The translations under genes were made by a program, and so were the position numbers. A DNA stretch of 64,000 nt from Flammula alnicola (taxonomy: Eukaryota; Basidiomycota; Agaricomycetes; Agaricales; Strophariaceae), in the NCBI GenBank assembly GCA_015499995.1, contig JADNRV010000029.1, forward strand, positions 124,001-188,000, in the 5' to 3' direction. The notes below the pieces were generated by a model, which made no database searches, had not been told where the DNA came from, and worked only from the letters and a program-made list of their open reading frames with translations. Below are positions 47,204 through 57,845 of this stretch, one piece after another. How positions within the stretch are numbered: the stretch's first letter is position 1; the number at the start of each line of letters is the position of its first letter.

Positions 47204-48581
47204 TCAGAAAACATAACTATTGACTTCAAGAACGAATCGACCACCAGCACGAGACAGGGTAGGGAACAGCGGTCGCAAGAGTTCAAGGATGGTGTCGTTG
47301 CAAATGGTAGTGTCGAGAGCGTCATTACCCCTATTTAATATGTTTGGATGCAACGAAATGATAATTCGTGGGACCGAGAGGAAAGATGACCCGGATAGAA
47401 CCTGGTCGATGGATATCCACTGGGTTGTCTTCGTATGCAAGAGTATTTCTTTGGGATCCAGTATAAAGAGACGGACGTCCAACGTGATGGTTTGGAGTGT
47501 TGCTGGAGGGTAAAAATGGCTCAACACCAGGACTATGTCGTCCATGTCTGTCTCTAGAGTCAGAGACTTGGGGTCCCAGATACAGATTGTTAACGAGGTT
47601 AATCGTTGTAATCGCGCCATATTGAACACGAAGTGTTGCAACCCTATTAAATTGGGAGGTGCTAGCAAAAAAAAATTAATGGAAGGTTTCCTCGATCATG
47701 ATAGATTGCTTACTTGACCGATCTCGAGTGCAACGAAGCTCCAACACTTCAAGGGAGGCTGAGGCGGTCGCGAATATGTCCCAGATAGCGTTAAGTTTGC
47801 CAAGAGCACCGACATTGACTGATATTGCAAGGTTTTTCAGTGAAATGAAAGGGGATCGTGATCCTGCCAGACTGTCTGTCTTCAACGCCGACGCCCTTGG
47901 AAATAGGAAAGTATTGTCGGTATCAAAGAATTGTAATCGAGGGGGAAATTCTACAATATCCATGTTTCTCGTGGAGTTCGCTTCGTAGGGCGTGAAGAGT
48001 TCGTCATCCTGAAAATCCGAGTCGCCTCTCGCAATAGAAAGATGTTCTAATGAGGTTTCGTGGAAAAGGGTGCGAGGCATGGAACAGATACCCTCTATCG
48101 TCAAATTCTTTAGATAAGGCGATCTGCATAACAAACGGAAAGACGCCCGGAAATCATCACTCAGCTCATCCCATGAAGCTGAGGCGTCGGCCGCTATCTC
48201 CAATTTAAACACCTCCACACCATAGGTCGGGCTTTGTAATCTTCTCATAATCGCAGCTAAACTTCCGTTGTCCAGCAGTTGTTTAACTTCCTGGCGGTTT
48301 GTCATGCATAGGGTAAACGAGGTTATGTAGGATGCAAGTGCGGTCAATGGGCCAGAATCTTCCTCTATTAGTTTATCGAGTGTTGATAAGCGCCGAGCCG
48401 TTGCTTCGTTCGGGCTGAAGATGAAGATCGTAGAAAATAGATGATATCGAGCACGTCGACAAAATGACCGGCAAATGGAGGAACAGGACTGCATAGTACG
48501 GCGTGACGCGAATTTGGCAACCATGTCAACCACAAGATCAAGGATTTCTTGCGGAAGGGTTACGATTCCCGTTGGCTCCAT
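47204..48581 (-). CDS. F-box-like protein with leucine-rich C-terminal half
   Basis: ATG 48581 opens MEPTGIVTLPQEILDLVVDM, an F-box start (LPxEIL). It continues CSSICRSFCRRARYHLFSTI, as F-box proteins do. The remainder is built of irregular leucine-rich strands (LKNLTIEGICSMPRTLFHET, SLEHLSIARG, SLKNLAISVNVGALGKL, SLEVLELRC). One intron (47713 down to 47662, donor gtaagc, acceptor tgctag) joins the second exon, which ends EVNSYVF at TAA 47204. F-box proteins link substrates to the Cullin-1 ubiquitin ligase through Skp1. Families of this kind are hugely expanded in mushrooms and mostly unassigned. A second, unrelated F-box gene lies at 55579. Confidence 0.8.
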
Positions 48582-48960
48582 GGAAAGAAGGACTCGGAGG
48601 CTCCGAGGAAGACTGAGCGCACGTCTAAGCTGGTCTTGCGCGAGAAAACGATAGGATGTGGTATCTGAAATCGTTTGGCGAGGAGGATGGCGCTAGATCG
48701 CGTGGCAGAGGTGATACATATGTGGCTGTGCTGCATGTCACGTCAGGTTTGTGACGTGTCCCCTTCATCGCCAGCACACAAGCTTTCGTCCTTCCTCAAC
48801 CACTCCCTTCTCCGCTGTCCAACATCGCCGCCCTATAATTGCGGTCACCGAAGGTAACTATCTGGTATTGAAGCACTTATTTGCGCCTCTGAAACTTCTT
48901 TCAGTAGGGCATACCACCATCTGCGACAACAACGATTTGGGCGTTGCTTGATTAACGGAA
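48582..48960. promoter_or_regulatory. Divergent promoter region of F-box and SEC62 genes
   Basis: The two starts are 379 bp apart and point away from each other, so the gap carries both promoters. No specific element was assigned. Confidence 0.45.
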
Positions 48961-49872
48961 ATGGAGCAACAAGCAAAAGCACCTCCAGAAATAAAAAAGA
49001 TTGCCCAGTTCCTGCGGGGAGGAAATGCGGGCATGAAAATTCGCGTCGGTGCTTTGAACGGGAAGCGTCTGGACTACTTCAAGGGTGCGTTTACAGGCAG
49101 ATTGTATAGCGGATCATGGCTGATTTTGTTTATAGGCAAGTCTGCCGTCAAGGCCCTCCTCTCCCCCGCTTTCGCCAAAGTCAAAGGTGCACCAAAAGTA
49201 ACGTCAGAGGCTGAAGCTCAGACAACACTGCAAGCTGTCAACGCCTTTGCTTTCTTCCTACGTGTGCAACGAGGCGGCCCGACGGGATCCTCGTCATCAT
49301 CACCCAAAGCCCTCCAAATCATCCCCGAGCAAATGTTCTCACCTGACGAATACTATGCGTGGTTCTACGAAGGCTCGCAATGGACGACGTATGCTGGGGG
49401 ATCCTGATGGTCGCCATCATGCTGGCTGGTGTCATGTTCCCCTTGTGGCCACCCATTATGCGCCTCGGGGTGTGGTATCTGAGTATCGGCATGCTCGGTC
49501 TTATCGGTCTCTTCTTCGCCATTGCCATCGTTCGTCTAATCTTCTACATTATCACTATCGTCGTTGCGAGTCCAGGAATCTGGATATTCCCTCAACTGTT
49601 TGCGGATGTTGGATTCGTGCGTGTCTTATATTCATTTTTCGTCATAAATATTGACCCTCCACCGCCAGGTTGAATCATTTATTCCGCTATGGGAATGGGA
49701 TGTTCCCAAGAAGAAGTCAAAGAAGAAAAAGGGAGACAAAAAAGAGAAAAAGTCGGCCGATAAACACCAAGAAAACGGGGGTGCGTTCATCGAAGAGGTT
49801 GCCGAGTCCGAAGACTCTCGGCCACAGAGTCGCAGTGCCCGTATAGAAGAAGTGGAGGATGAGGATGCGTAG
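48961..49872 (+). CDS. SEC62: ER translocation protein Sec62
   Basis: Sec62 is part of the Sec62/63 complex that helps post-translational import through the Sec61 channel. The cytosolic N-terminal domain reads IAQFLRGGNAGMKIRVGALN, GKRLDYFKGK and SAVKALLSPAF. The family signature PDEYYAWFYEGSQWTTYAGG is followed by two transmembrane helices, ILMVAIMLAGVMFPLWPPIM and LSIGMLGLIGLFFAIAIVRL, then a Lys-rich then Glu-rich tail ending EEVEDEDA. The frame breaks at a run of five G (49396-49400): as written it stops at once (GGS, TGA), while the transmembrane part is open in another frame. One more G would restore a perfect Sec62. Introns lie near 49085-49136 and 49620-49671. Because Sec62 is essential in yeast, a sequencing contraction is likelier than a dead gene. 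Confidence 0.88.
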
Positions 49873-50404
49873 TGGCATGTACGATAATGGCCCTTTGTAC
49901 TTGCGTTATTCTCTTTCTTTCTTCTCGCCATACATGTTATATAGTCTACACCTACACCTATCATATTTTCAGACTTTCGACCATATTCTCATTCGGGGTG
50001 ACTTGTTTTATCTTTGCATAACTTATCTCCATTTTCTCGACTTGCCAGCATTAAAACTTTCTTGGTGCGAAGTCTTATGCAGACAGATGCGTGTTGTACA
50101 TGCCCTCTTGTCGTTTTGCAGTCACGCAAGCTTTTCGAAGCTCACTTGCGGGACAATCAATATTACATGCATTAATCCCCGCTTCGTAACAATAAGAGTA
50201 CACCAACTATATTCATTGATTTTCTCGTCGATCCATCAAATGTGAAATGTGAAGAGTAATTTTTAGGCGCCAATTTTAGAGCCCTTCCACCGCATGGATA
50301 ACGCCTCGTCTACGATGCCAACTCGAGTGAGGGGAGGTGCGTATTGTCTTAGGAGAAATACGAGTTTACTCTGGCTTCTTCGAGACTTAGATATATGCGC
50401 CACG
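49873..50404. other. Intergenic, 3' flank of SEC62
   Basis: AT-rich, with no coding or RNA signal. It extends to the beginning of the dispersed repeat. Confidence 0.4.
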
Positions 50405-50694
50405 ATAGGCTTGGAGGCCGATGATGTTCGCTTTGGCCGCGGTAGTTGTCACTGTCAAGAGGCGCAGATGATGCGTCGTTGCACCCAAACATAGACGTCA
50501 GACCCTGGGGTTTGGCAGAGCTGGTCGACGTCTGGAAGCCTCCTCGCTGTGTGCTGGAGGGAAAGCGAGGTTCAGACACCTCAGCTAAAGAATGGGGTCC
50601 AACTTGAAACAATGGAACGAATGACAGAACGGTCCTAACTGAAGGCTACAACCCGCCTGCGTGGGTGATAGTGGGCGCTAAATCATGTCACCCC
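50405..50694 (+). repeat. Dispersed repeat, copy 1
   Basis: From 50526 to 50694 this strongly matches 53996-54167 in the same orientation, sharing strings such as GGTCCAACTTGAAACAATGG, CTAACTGAAGGCTACAACCC, GCGTGGGTGATA and GTGGGCGCTAAATCATGTCA. A weaker match extends upstream to about 50405. No inverted ends or coding capacity. It may be a SINE, a MITE fragment or an LTR piece. Confidence 0.8.
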
Positions 50695-51092
50695 TTTCCA
50701 CACGGCAACCAAATTCCTCCGAAATCATCAAGAGTTTCACTCGGCCGCCCTCTCACATTGCACACTGCTGTTATACATGCTGCTGAATAATTTCGAACAC
50801 TATATCGATTTGATCGTGAAGCTCGATGCCGAATAGAAGTTGCAAAAAAGGAATACGAAACTGTCTCAGCGAACAGGTTTGTATGGATACCACTCTAGTT
50901 ATGATACCACTCTAGTTATATTGCTAAATAAGGGTGGGCTTCCTATCTCCATCTGCCCCGTCGGAAAATGATTGGTGAATTCAGGTGCTACCTAGGCTGG
51001 TGGGACCGTTTCGAGGAAATCTAAGATGACTTTGAAATACCTAGAAGAAGGCGCAATCAGAATCTTGACAGTCGAAAAGAGTTGAAACCATA
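50695..51092. other. Intergenic gap with short tandem duplication
   Basis: Contains a 17-bp tandem duplication (50886-50902 and 50903-50919). Otherwise this is the 3' flank of the hydrolase gene. Confidence 0.5.
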
Positions 51093-52190
51093 TTAATACT
51101 TCTCTGGTTCCTCGAACATCGCAAGGTGTGTGCTATTCTGGAGCTCTACCCATTTGACCTTGGGAATATTCGTGAAAAATGGAAGCACCGCACATTCCTG
51201 TGACTCATCCAATGGAGTAGAAATGAGCATCGTGGGGTACGGAATCCGATGAAGGATATCGACAATAGACCAGGATCTCAATGTGCCAATCACGTTAAAT
51301 TTGGCTGGTCCCATCCTTTAGGCAGGAGCTTGTATCAGTGCGATACAGTTGTGCAGATTGACGGAAGTAGAACTCACATAGCGTTAGAAACAGTGGGATG
51401 GTTGCCTGTCGCGACCACAGAGGTGACCAATTCCTGCGGCCATGGGTCCAACGTACAGAAATGCTTCTTATTGAACTGCATGCACCCTTGAATGTATTCT
51501 GGCGCATCTGTTGTACCATCTGCTTCATGCTTGCGTATCATTTCTGCGAAATCTTTTGGGAATTGATCGAGCAAATAGTTGGTACCGCGTGAAGCAAGCT
51601 CGATGGAGGCCGGGGAATCGGCAATAATCAAACGCTTCAAGCCATTTGGGGTTCGTGTCGCTGCGTATTGGCCTGCGAGCATTCCTAAAAAATGGTTCAG
51701 AACATGATATAGGACGTGGAATACTGTCGCACCTCCCCATGAGTGTCCAAGAAGATCGAAATCGCAGTCTATACAGAGGGCCTTGAGGAGGTTATCGAGT
51801 TCATCCATAAAAAGCTTGGGTGTCCAGAAATCTTTGGGGACACCTGGGCAGAGTGAAGATGCGCCGTTCCCAAGTTGGTCGTAGAATATGACAGGTCTCC
51901 TTGGAAAATATATTGGATGAGCTTTTGTTCAAATACGAAGAATTAGAAGCATACCCGCCCCGAGTGTAGATTTCCTTGTGAGGCCTCAAATTTTCAGTTA
52001 GAGAATATTAATTTCCGTAGGAAAGAAAAGGGTCCTACAGCATGTAGTCGTGGGTCATGCCTGGACCTCCATGCATTGCCACCAGTGGACGATGCTGAGC
52101 GTTCTTCAAGTCGCCGCAGATCATGTACCATGTCTGGTAGATTTCACAGCCCACTTTGAAGTCGGCTTTTCCCGTAGTTTCTGAAGACAT
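51093..52190 (-). CDS. Alpha/beta hydrolase, proline iminopeptidase (S33) type
   Basis: ATG 52190 opens [20 protein letters not shown]. Next comes [15 protein letters not shown] with HGGPG, the oxyanion signature of the S33 proline iminopeptidase/L-amino-acid amidase group. Then [30 protein letters not shown] with the nucleophile elbow GHSWGG (the intron falls inside WGG), [13 protein letters not shown], and a last part with [13 protein letters not shown] (acid) and [16 protein letters not shown], whose STH holds the catalytic His. TAA is at 51093. About five GT-AG introns. The enzyme would hydrolyse N-terminal proline peptides or amides in the cytosol. Ser, Asp and His of the triad all seem present. 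Confidence 0.88.
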
Positions 52191-53370
52191 GATTTCCCGC
52201 ACGTAGAGCAACTACTGGTGGTACTATTCCCAAGTTGATAAGATTTTTATGCGAGGACGAGATGAACTGGAAGTATGAATAGTTAGTGAACGCGGCCTGT
52301 AGGACTTGTATTTATACCGTTCTGATTACGAGTCGCACCTAAGACTCAGCAGTTTATAAATAGATAGGAGACCTCTTTAAGTCCGTTTATTTTACCAACC
52401 TAAGAGGTCACTCACCCTCCGAGGACTATGGGAGGTAAACGACATCCGTTCAGGATCATATCGAGCAACTCTGAAAGCAATCTGAATGCTGCAGGTAGCC
52501 AGGCTGCAGTTTGGCCTCCGCATTTCGATGTTCAACTTCATGGTGATGCAGGTAGATGCAGGTTCATGCAGTTTGATGTTCATTGCGCCTCATGGTGATA
52601 GATTCTTTATTCAAATACCTCAGACATGGTAATTAAAGTCTCTATTTCGCACTTCCTTGCGTCTACTAAGCTTCTTTCCCTTACAATTAGGTGTAAGCAT
52701 TGTGTCTTAACGGACTGGTCTACTAATGTCAGTGCCATCGTTGGTTGTACTTAACCAGAAGTTCGCTGGTGAGGCGCCGGGCTTTATCTGCGTACATTTT
52801 TGGTTGCAAATCCCCCGCCCTCGCCGTACCCAGCCACCCAGTCCCGGTCCATCCTGATGGGCAGTCGTCAGTAGCGATATCACGAATAACCCGAACGCCG
52901 CAGGTGGAAGTGCCCTGGTAGCTTCTCCGGACTCCACCTGCTTGCAGCACTGTGAAGGCACAAACACTGCTGGGACCCCTTCGCCTGCAGCTTACCCAGC
53001 GCGCCTGCTAGTGGTTTTACCCTCACAAACGGCAAGGATGCACAGGCTCTCAATGGCAAGTTTGCTATGCCTACAGCCTCTCTTCTTGCACTGTCAATGA
53101 CCTCGCATGATAATCTACTCGTATAGGAACTGCAGTTACCTAGATCGACTGACAAGTATCGGAGTCTGCTTACAAGAGACAAGTGCAGACCCGCCTTGGC
53201 CGGTTGTGGGTATTCCTGTAGTGCACTTGAATATTTGGGGTCTTTCTCAGCCCTGAAGTTTCTGTGAGTGAACACGAATTAGATCATAAGCTTGCTAAAA
53301 TTCCTGCCGTGTAGTAACCCTCGGTTTGGTCTGGTCGTTGCAGATCTCAGCCTCTTTTCCCTGGGTTGCA
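52191..53370. other. Gene-poor region
   Basis: Small direct repeats (gatgcagg and ttcatgcag strings at 52500-52590). Minus-strand open frames at 52707-53275 lack any domain. No gene that I can support. Confidence 0.4.
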
Positions 53371-53580
53371 ACATCCATCAATTTCACTGCGCCCTATTTT
53401 TGGTTATCATTAAACGCCATTACTGACCATCGCGATCAGCGCGCGCTTATAAATTTCCGCTCTAGAATATCTAAAGTGCTCGGTTCGAATTACGGACACC
53501 CCTACATCGGAGTCGCCACGGTGCGCATTGACTCTTCATCCATATATATTCAGCACTACTCGATGCATTACCAGGATGTG
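53371..53580 (+). pseudogene. Relic of the 17.7-kb membrane-protein family
   Basis: Opposite in strand to the tandem pair, this fragment reads INFTAPYFWLSL, then in a shifted frame TIAISARLINFR, then ISKVLGSNYGHPYIGVATVR. Copy A at the matching place has INVTLPYFWLSL, TIAICARLLYFR and TSVLGSMHGSHYTSIAAMCV. It covers only helices 5-6, with one frame break and no other exon found nearby. It is probably the decayed remainder of a third copy, though it may be a tail of a more distant family member. Confidence 0.55.
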
Positions 53581-53934
53581 GCGTGATGAGGTGAAAACTC
53601 GCGTTTCGCTGATTTTAGCACATCTACAAGGATTTAATTGACGCATTCATCCTTATCCACCAGAATGCCGTTGACATAAGCTTCTGGCTCATCAGACTCG
53701 CAATGCTTCTTATCCGATGAATTCACATGAAGGTATTCAAACCCCCCTTTCAATGCTGTGAACTCTTAAGCCAAGTTTTTGTCACCCCAGCGTAGCGTTT
53801 TTGTACTCTGACAAGCATGTCAACTGATGACTCGGATACGGCGAAGGTCTACGCTCCTATAGCCACATACTACTCTGGCGCGAAAAATCGATGTTCGGTT
53901 TGGGCTGCTAGGTTGGACCTAGTCAGTTTATGGC
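53581..53934. other. No gene seen
   Basis: Short stretch between the membrane-protein relic and the second repeat copy. No supported feature. Confidence 0.4.
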
Positions 53935-54167
53935 TTTGCTTGGAGGTTCGAGTCGTGCGAAAAGAGGTGCATTGCACCGAACATGGACCCTCAGCGACGT
54001 CTGGAAGCCGTCTCGCTATGTACAGAGGGAAACCGAGATACAGACACCTAAGCTAAAGGACAGAGGTCCAACTTGAAACAATGGAACCAAAGGCAGAACG
54101 GTGCTAACTGAAGGCTACAACCCGCCCGCGTGGGTGATAAGCAGTGGGCGCTAAATCATGTCACCCC
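53935..54167 (+). repeat. Dispersed repeat, copy 2
   Basis: Matches copy 1 at 50405-50694, best from 53996 on. Small insertions separate the copies, for example extra bases before GTGGGCGC. Same orientation, about 3.3 kb apart, flanking the hydrolase gene. Confidence 0.8.
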
Positions 54168-55099
54168 ATCTATTTTTGACGGAGAATCAAACTTCAAGCT
54201 GAGATTGTAATATTGAATCACTGCCAGTGATCTTGCTCCCTTTCCTTGCCCTCTTCATCCCCTGCTTTGTACCTTTGGATATGCATAATCTGACTGTTCC
54301 TTCTGCCGCAACTTACTTTTTCCTGTGAGAGAGGCGAACACAAGGAATCTACTATGAAGAGCCCCAATTTGTTCCTTGAATGCATCTGTTATCAACGTTG
54401 GCACCTTGTTGTCGTTGAACGATGAGCACCCATCCTTCTTATATTTTCGGTCAGTGAATAGGGTGGGTTCCCTATAGGGCTCGTACCCGAAGTACGGTGA
54501 GTAATCCGTTCTGTCATTCAAAGACCTACCAACTTGTAGTTGCTCCTATCGATCCCGCGCCAACGCAGCGTAATGAGTGGCCCTCGTCGCAGTTCGTATT
54601 GTGTTGCTCAGGAAGAATGGGCCGCTGCCCCCCTCGCAGCATTTCAAAACCTTACCCCTTTGTTCTCCAAGTATGGTAGTCACTTTAAATGGATGCATTG
54701 CTTCTTGTTGAGCAATGTCACATTCGGATGACCTACGAGCGTCCACCTGGACGTCCGACCCGGGTTTCTTCGCGATACTGGAATCTATCGTAGAGGGAAT
54801 GTTCACTTCGCATTATCTTCTTTTATTTTCGTTCCCTTCGCTGATTTCCTTTCCTTTCCAGAACTTAATCTCGTCCCGTGTTCCTCTCAGGCTTGATCAG
54901 AGGTAGATAATTCGCACCCTTTTCCGAAGAGGCTTCTGCCAGTAGTCCTCAATGCGAACCATTTTCTGTTGACTCTCGTCGCTCGCGTTGATTGAGTGAT
55001 GTTGGCAAAGGCTTGCACTTTTGTAAAATGTGTGTATTTGCTCCCGAAGAATACGAGTGCATGAAAATAGTCAGCTCCTATCGTAAATATCAAAAAAAC
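54168..55099. other. Intergenic, no confident gene
   Basis: Several short open frames on both strands (for example 54255-54521 minus), without ATG or motif support. Confidence 0.4.
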
Positions 55100-55190
55100 A
55101 ACCATCGACGGGACTCGAACCCGCAACCTCTGCCTCATCAACGTCATTTCGCCATAGGAAAGCAACGCACTACCATTGTGCAACGATGGC
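55100..55190 (-). tRNA. tRNA-Arg (anticodon CCT) with intron
   Basis: On the minus strand the transcript begins GCCATCG and ends CGATGGT, forming a seven-pair acceptor stem with a terminal G-U. The D arm is GCAC-AATGGTA-GTGC. The T arm is GCGGG-TTCGAGT-CCCGT, containing a good B box. The anticodon stem pairs TTGCT with GGCAG. Reading the loop as TT-CCT-A then A leaves a 19-nt intron at the canonical place one base after the anticodon (TGGCGAAATGACGTTGATG). A run of seven T follows the 3' end, as a Pol III terminator should. The anticodon assignment depends on this intron placement. Confidence 0.8.
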
Positions 55191-55578
55191 GCAACTATTA
55201 AGTTTCTTGTCTATTCACCCTGGTTCGTAAATCTTTAGCTTAGCTTCAGTGCTACACTAGGAAATCAATGTGACGCTACGTATTGCACTCCAACGCTGCC
55301 TACAATCGTTACTACTTGTACAATTGTAATTGTTTCGGTCCTTCATCTCCACAAACCGGAAAAACTTGTGCGGGTGTTCCTTGGCATGATTTTGGTAAAT
55401 GTTTCCGTTCGTTTGAATTACCCTTATACATTAACGAATTCAACTCGGACAAACAAAGAAGCCCAAACCACCTATATCAGGAGTAAAATATCGATATGGA
55501 ACGTAGATATGTCCTTGAAATCCTAATAGCATGAAGAACCTGAGATGGGTCATCAGATATGGGACACAGAGAAGGGGG
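55191..55578. other. Intergenic gap
   Basis: Between the tRNA and the stop of the F-box gene. No feature supported. Confidence 0.5.
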
Positions 55579-57189
55579 TCATATTCTCCGAGCTGTGGAC
55601 AGCGAGAGATTGACGCCTCTAGCTCGATAAGATTCAGTAAGCGAGACATCGAGAGTATTGTCGTAATAGTGTAGATCCTCGATGCGTAAAAGGAACGTCA
55701 CATCAACGTGAATATCGCGTATAGAGGATACGGGTGCCTTCCGAGTCGCTGAACTAAGGGGTTCGCTCGTTGCTTGACCTGAACCTTGTCCTATCAGCAG
55801 GGGTGTTCTAGCGTCGACCAATTTGAGTAAAGTATTCCACCCAAATCCCTGCGCCCCCGAGTATGTGAAGCTCTCGAGCTCTGGGAGGTGGCATGTAAGG
55901 TTATTGGCGGCGGCGGATTCAGGGTTGCACATCTCCAACATCTTGTCCGTTAATGGGGCGTGCCTAATTGTACGGACCACAGGCATAACGAGCGTCAGCG
56001 TTTTGAGGGCGGGCGTGACCGCTATCAGCGCCAAGAGAGCATCTTCGCGGATGGAAGCCTGCGATACGCATAACGTCTCCATGGAGGACCCAGAACGCGT
56101 GATGAGTGCCACGATTTCAGCCGCTGGGATCGAAAGGAGGCCTTCGCCGGTGTAGGACAGGGTGTGTAGCTTGGGCGTTGAAATTTTGTTAAAGAAGCCG
56201 TGCAGTTCGGTGCCTTTGTCATTGATAACGACCACCTCTTCCAACGATGGAAGAAGGATACAGGTGTCTGGCAGGGTGTGCCTGTCATCGCCGCCTAGTA
56301 TCCGCCGTAGCGTGAGATGGACAACCGCGGTCGTTTCTTGCAGCATCCCTAAGGTTTCGTCGACATAGAACGACTCCAGGTCGAGGGTCGTCACCACCTC
56401 CCACTGGAATACGATGGACCGGAGGTAGAGGCACGACAATGTGAGACGTCTGAGTTGAGGAGTACTGAAGATGTTAACCCGATGCTCACGATCGCTCTGT
56501 CCGCCAGGTGGTTTGAGTGTTATGGATTGCAAGAGAGGGAAACTATTTGCGTCATCGCCAACGGGGAGGTATTTGTAGCACGGGGATGGAAGGCGAATGT
56601 CTAGGTTGCACCAGCGGGTTGAGTGCTTGTTGATGGTCCCCAGAATTCCCTCAAAGGTCGCCCCTACCCATGACATGTCCGCCAACGACGACAGGTGGAT
56701 GGAGAGCGGGAGGTGACCAGAACGTGAGAGCCACTGCTCTATCAGAGGTATTTGAACCGAGACCTTGAGCATCGAGGTAAGATGGAGTGAAAGGTTAGTC
56801 CACAGAGCGGGTGTGCCCCAAGCAATGTCGCGCCACGAGCTACACACCGCTCCAAGTAGCAGAGGTGCGTAGGTTTCTTTTGTGCTGGGAATATCATCGC
56901 CAACAGGAAATTGGGGGAGGTAAAAGGCGAAGATCACAGAGACGATTTCGGGGGGAAGAAGACGAACAAAGGGGCTGTAGAGCTCGTTCATGCGTGCTTT
57001 GATAATGTGGACTTTCTGGACGAGGCCTGCTAGAGTAGCAGAAACCGACGCGACCTCGGCCTCAACGATTGTGAGTTCCGCGCATGGATCCTCGGTACTT
57101 TGTAGGTCGACAGCCGTCGTTTTTATGTCCATAGAAGTTATACCATCGTAGTTGATTCCTCCGACATTCTCTTCAGAGATGGAAGGCAT
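55579..57189 (-). CDS. F-box/LRR protein (intronless)
   Basis: A single uninterrupted frame of 536 codons from ATG 57189. The first 70 residues include a coiled coil (ELTIVEAEVASVSATLAGLV, QKVHIIKARMNELYSPFVRL). Next comes the F-box: LPPEIVSVIFAFYLP, APLLLGAVCSSWRDIAWGTP and ALWTNLSLHL, the standard Agaricomycete F-box-like pattern with VCxxWRxIAxxTPxLW. Leucine-rich strands fill the rest (LQSITLKPPGG, LRRLTLSCLYLRSIVFQ, LEEVVVINDKGTELHGFF, LKTLTLVMPVV, LESFTYSGAQGFGWNTLLKL). The protein would act as a substrate receptor of an SCF ubiquitin ligase. The substrate is unknown. The frame is intact. Confidence 0.9.
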   Translation of the reverse strand: MPSISEENVGGINYDGITSMDIKTTAVDLQSTEDPCAELTIVEAEVASVSATLAGLVQKVHIIKARMNELYSPFVRLLPPEIVSVIFAFYLPQFPVGDDIPSTKETYAPLLLGAVCSSWRDIAWGTPALWTNLSLHLTSMLKVSVQIPLIEQWLSRSGHLPLSIHLSSLADMSWVGATFEGILGTINKHSTRWCNLDIRLPSPCYKYLPVGDDANSFPLLQSITLKPPGGQSDREHRVNIFSTPQLRRLTLSCLYLRSIVFQWEVVTTLDLESFYVDETLGMLQETTAVVHLTLRRILGGDDRHTLPDTCILLPSLEEVVVINDKGTELHGFFNKISTPKLHTLSYTGEGLLSIPAAEIVALITRSGSSMETLCVSQASIREDALLALIAVTPALKTLTLVMPVVRTIRHAPLTDKMLEMCNPESAAANNLTCHLPELESFTYSGAQGFGWNTLLKLVDARTPLLIGQGSGQATSEPLSSATRKAPVSSIRDIHVDVTFLLRIEDLHYYDNTLDVSLTESYRARGVNLSLSTARRI

Positions 57190-57845
57190 TATTGGGTCAA
57201 CCGTCAGATCGACTCGATCGAGAGTTTGGATCTACCGCAGGACAACTTGTCAGCGAGAGTACGTATTGAGTAGTACAATCAGATCTACTCAGATGTGTAG
57301 ATGCACGATCCTCTTCGGACGGGCGTCTAGTTACCAGATCGTGGTCGTTGTCGTGAACCTCGATGTAGTCACTGGATTAAACGTTGACGGTAGGTTTTAA
57401 ATTCTCACGGAAGTCGGGCCGGCTACCCACGAGGCAACGATGTCAGTTTCTTGAATGAGCTCGTCTCAACGGTGTGGAAGCAAACGACAAGCGGAAATCC
57501 GGAAAAAATGTAATTCGATTTCAGTTTCCGTATGTTCCGGTCTATTTCTGGTAATAGTACAAAAGAGTGGTGTAATGCAACGAAATATATAATTTAAAAT
57601 GAGCAAAAGCAAACGATTGTGGATTGGGAAATGCTCAACAAAATGGCCCCGAATGGAAGAAATGCGAAAGTAATACATAACATAACGATGCCGTTGGATG
57701 TTTGATATCATGAACCATGCTGGTGATTGAGTGTATAATGCTGATGATGCTTGTTGTAAATGTGCATATGAGAAGAAAACTTGAAGAAATGAACGTTTGG
57801 TTTTTGGAAGTGAATGTGAAATCTATAAGAATTCGCGCATCCGAC
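57190..57845. other. Intergenic, no confident gene
   Basis: Promoter of the F-box gene and 3' flank of the kinase gene. AT-rich; no coding signal. Confidence 0.5.

Noticed and set aside
52707..53275. Minus-strand frames with Cys and Gly (possible secreted peptide)
   Set aside because: No ATG-led signal peptide or repeat pattern, and the composition follows local GC content.
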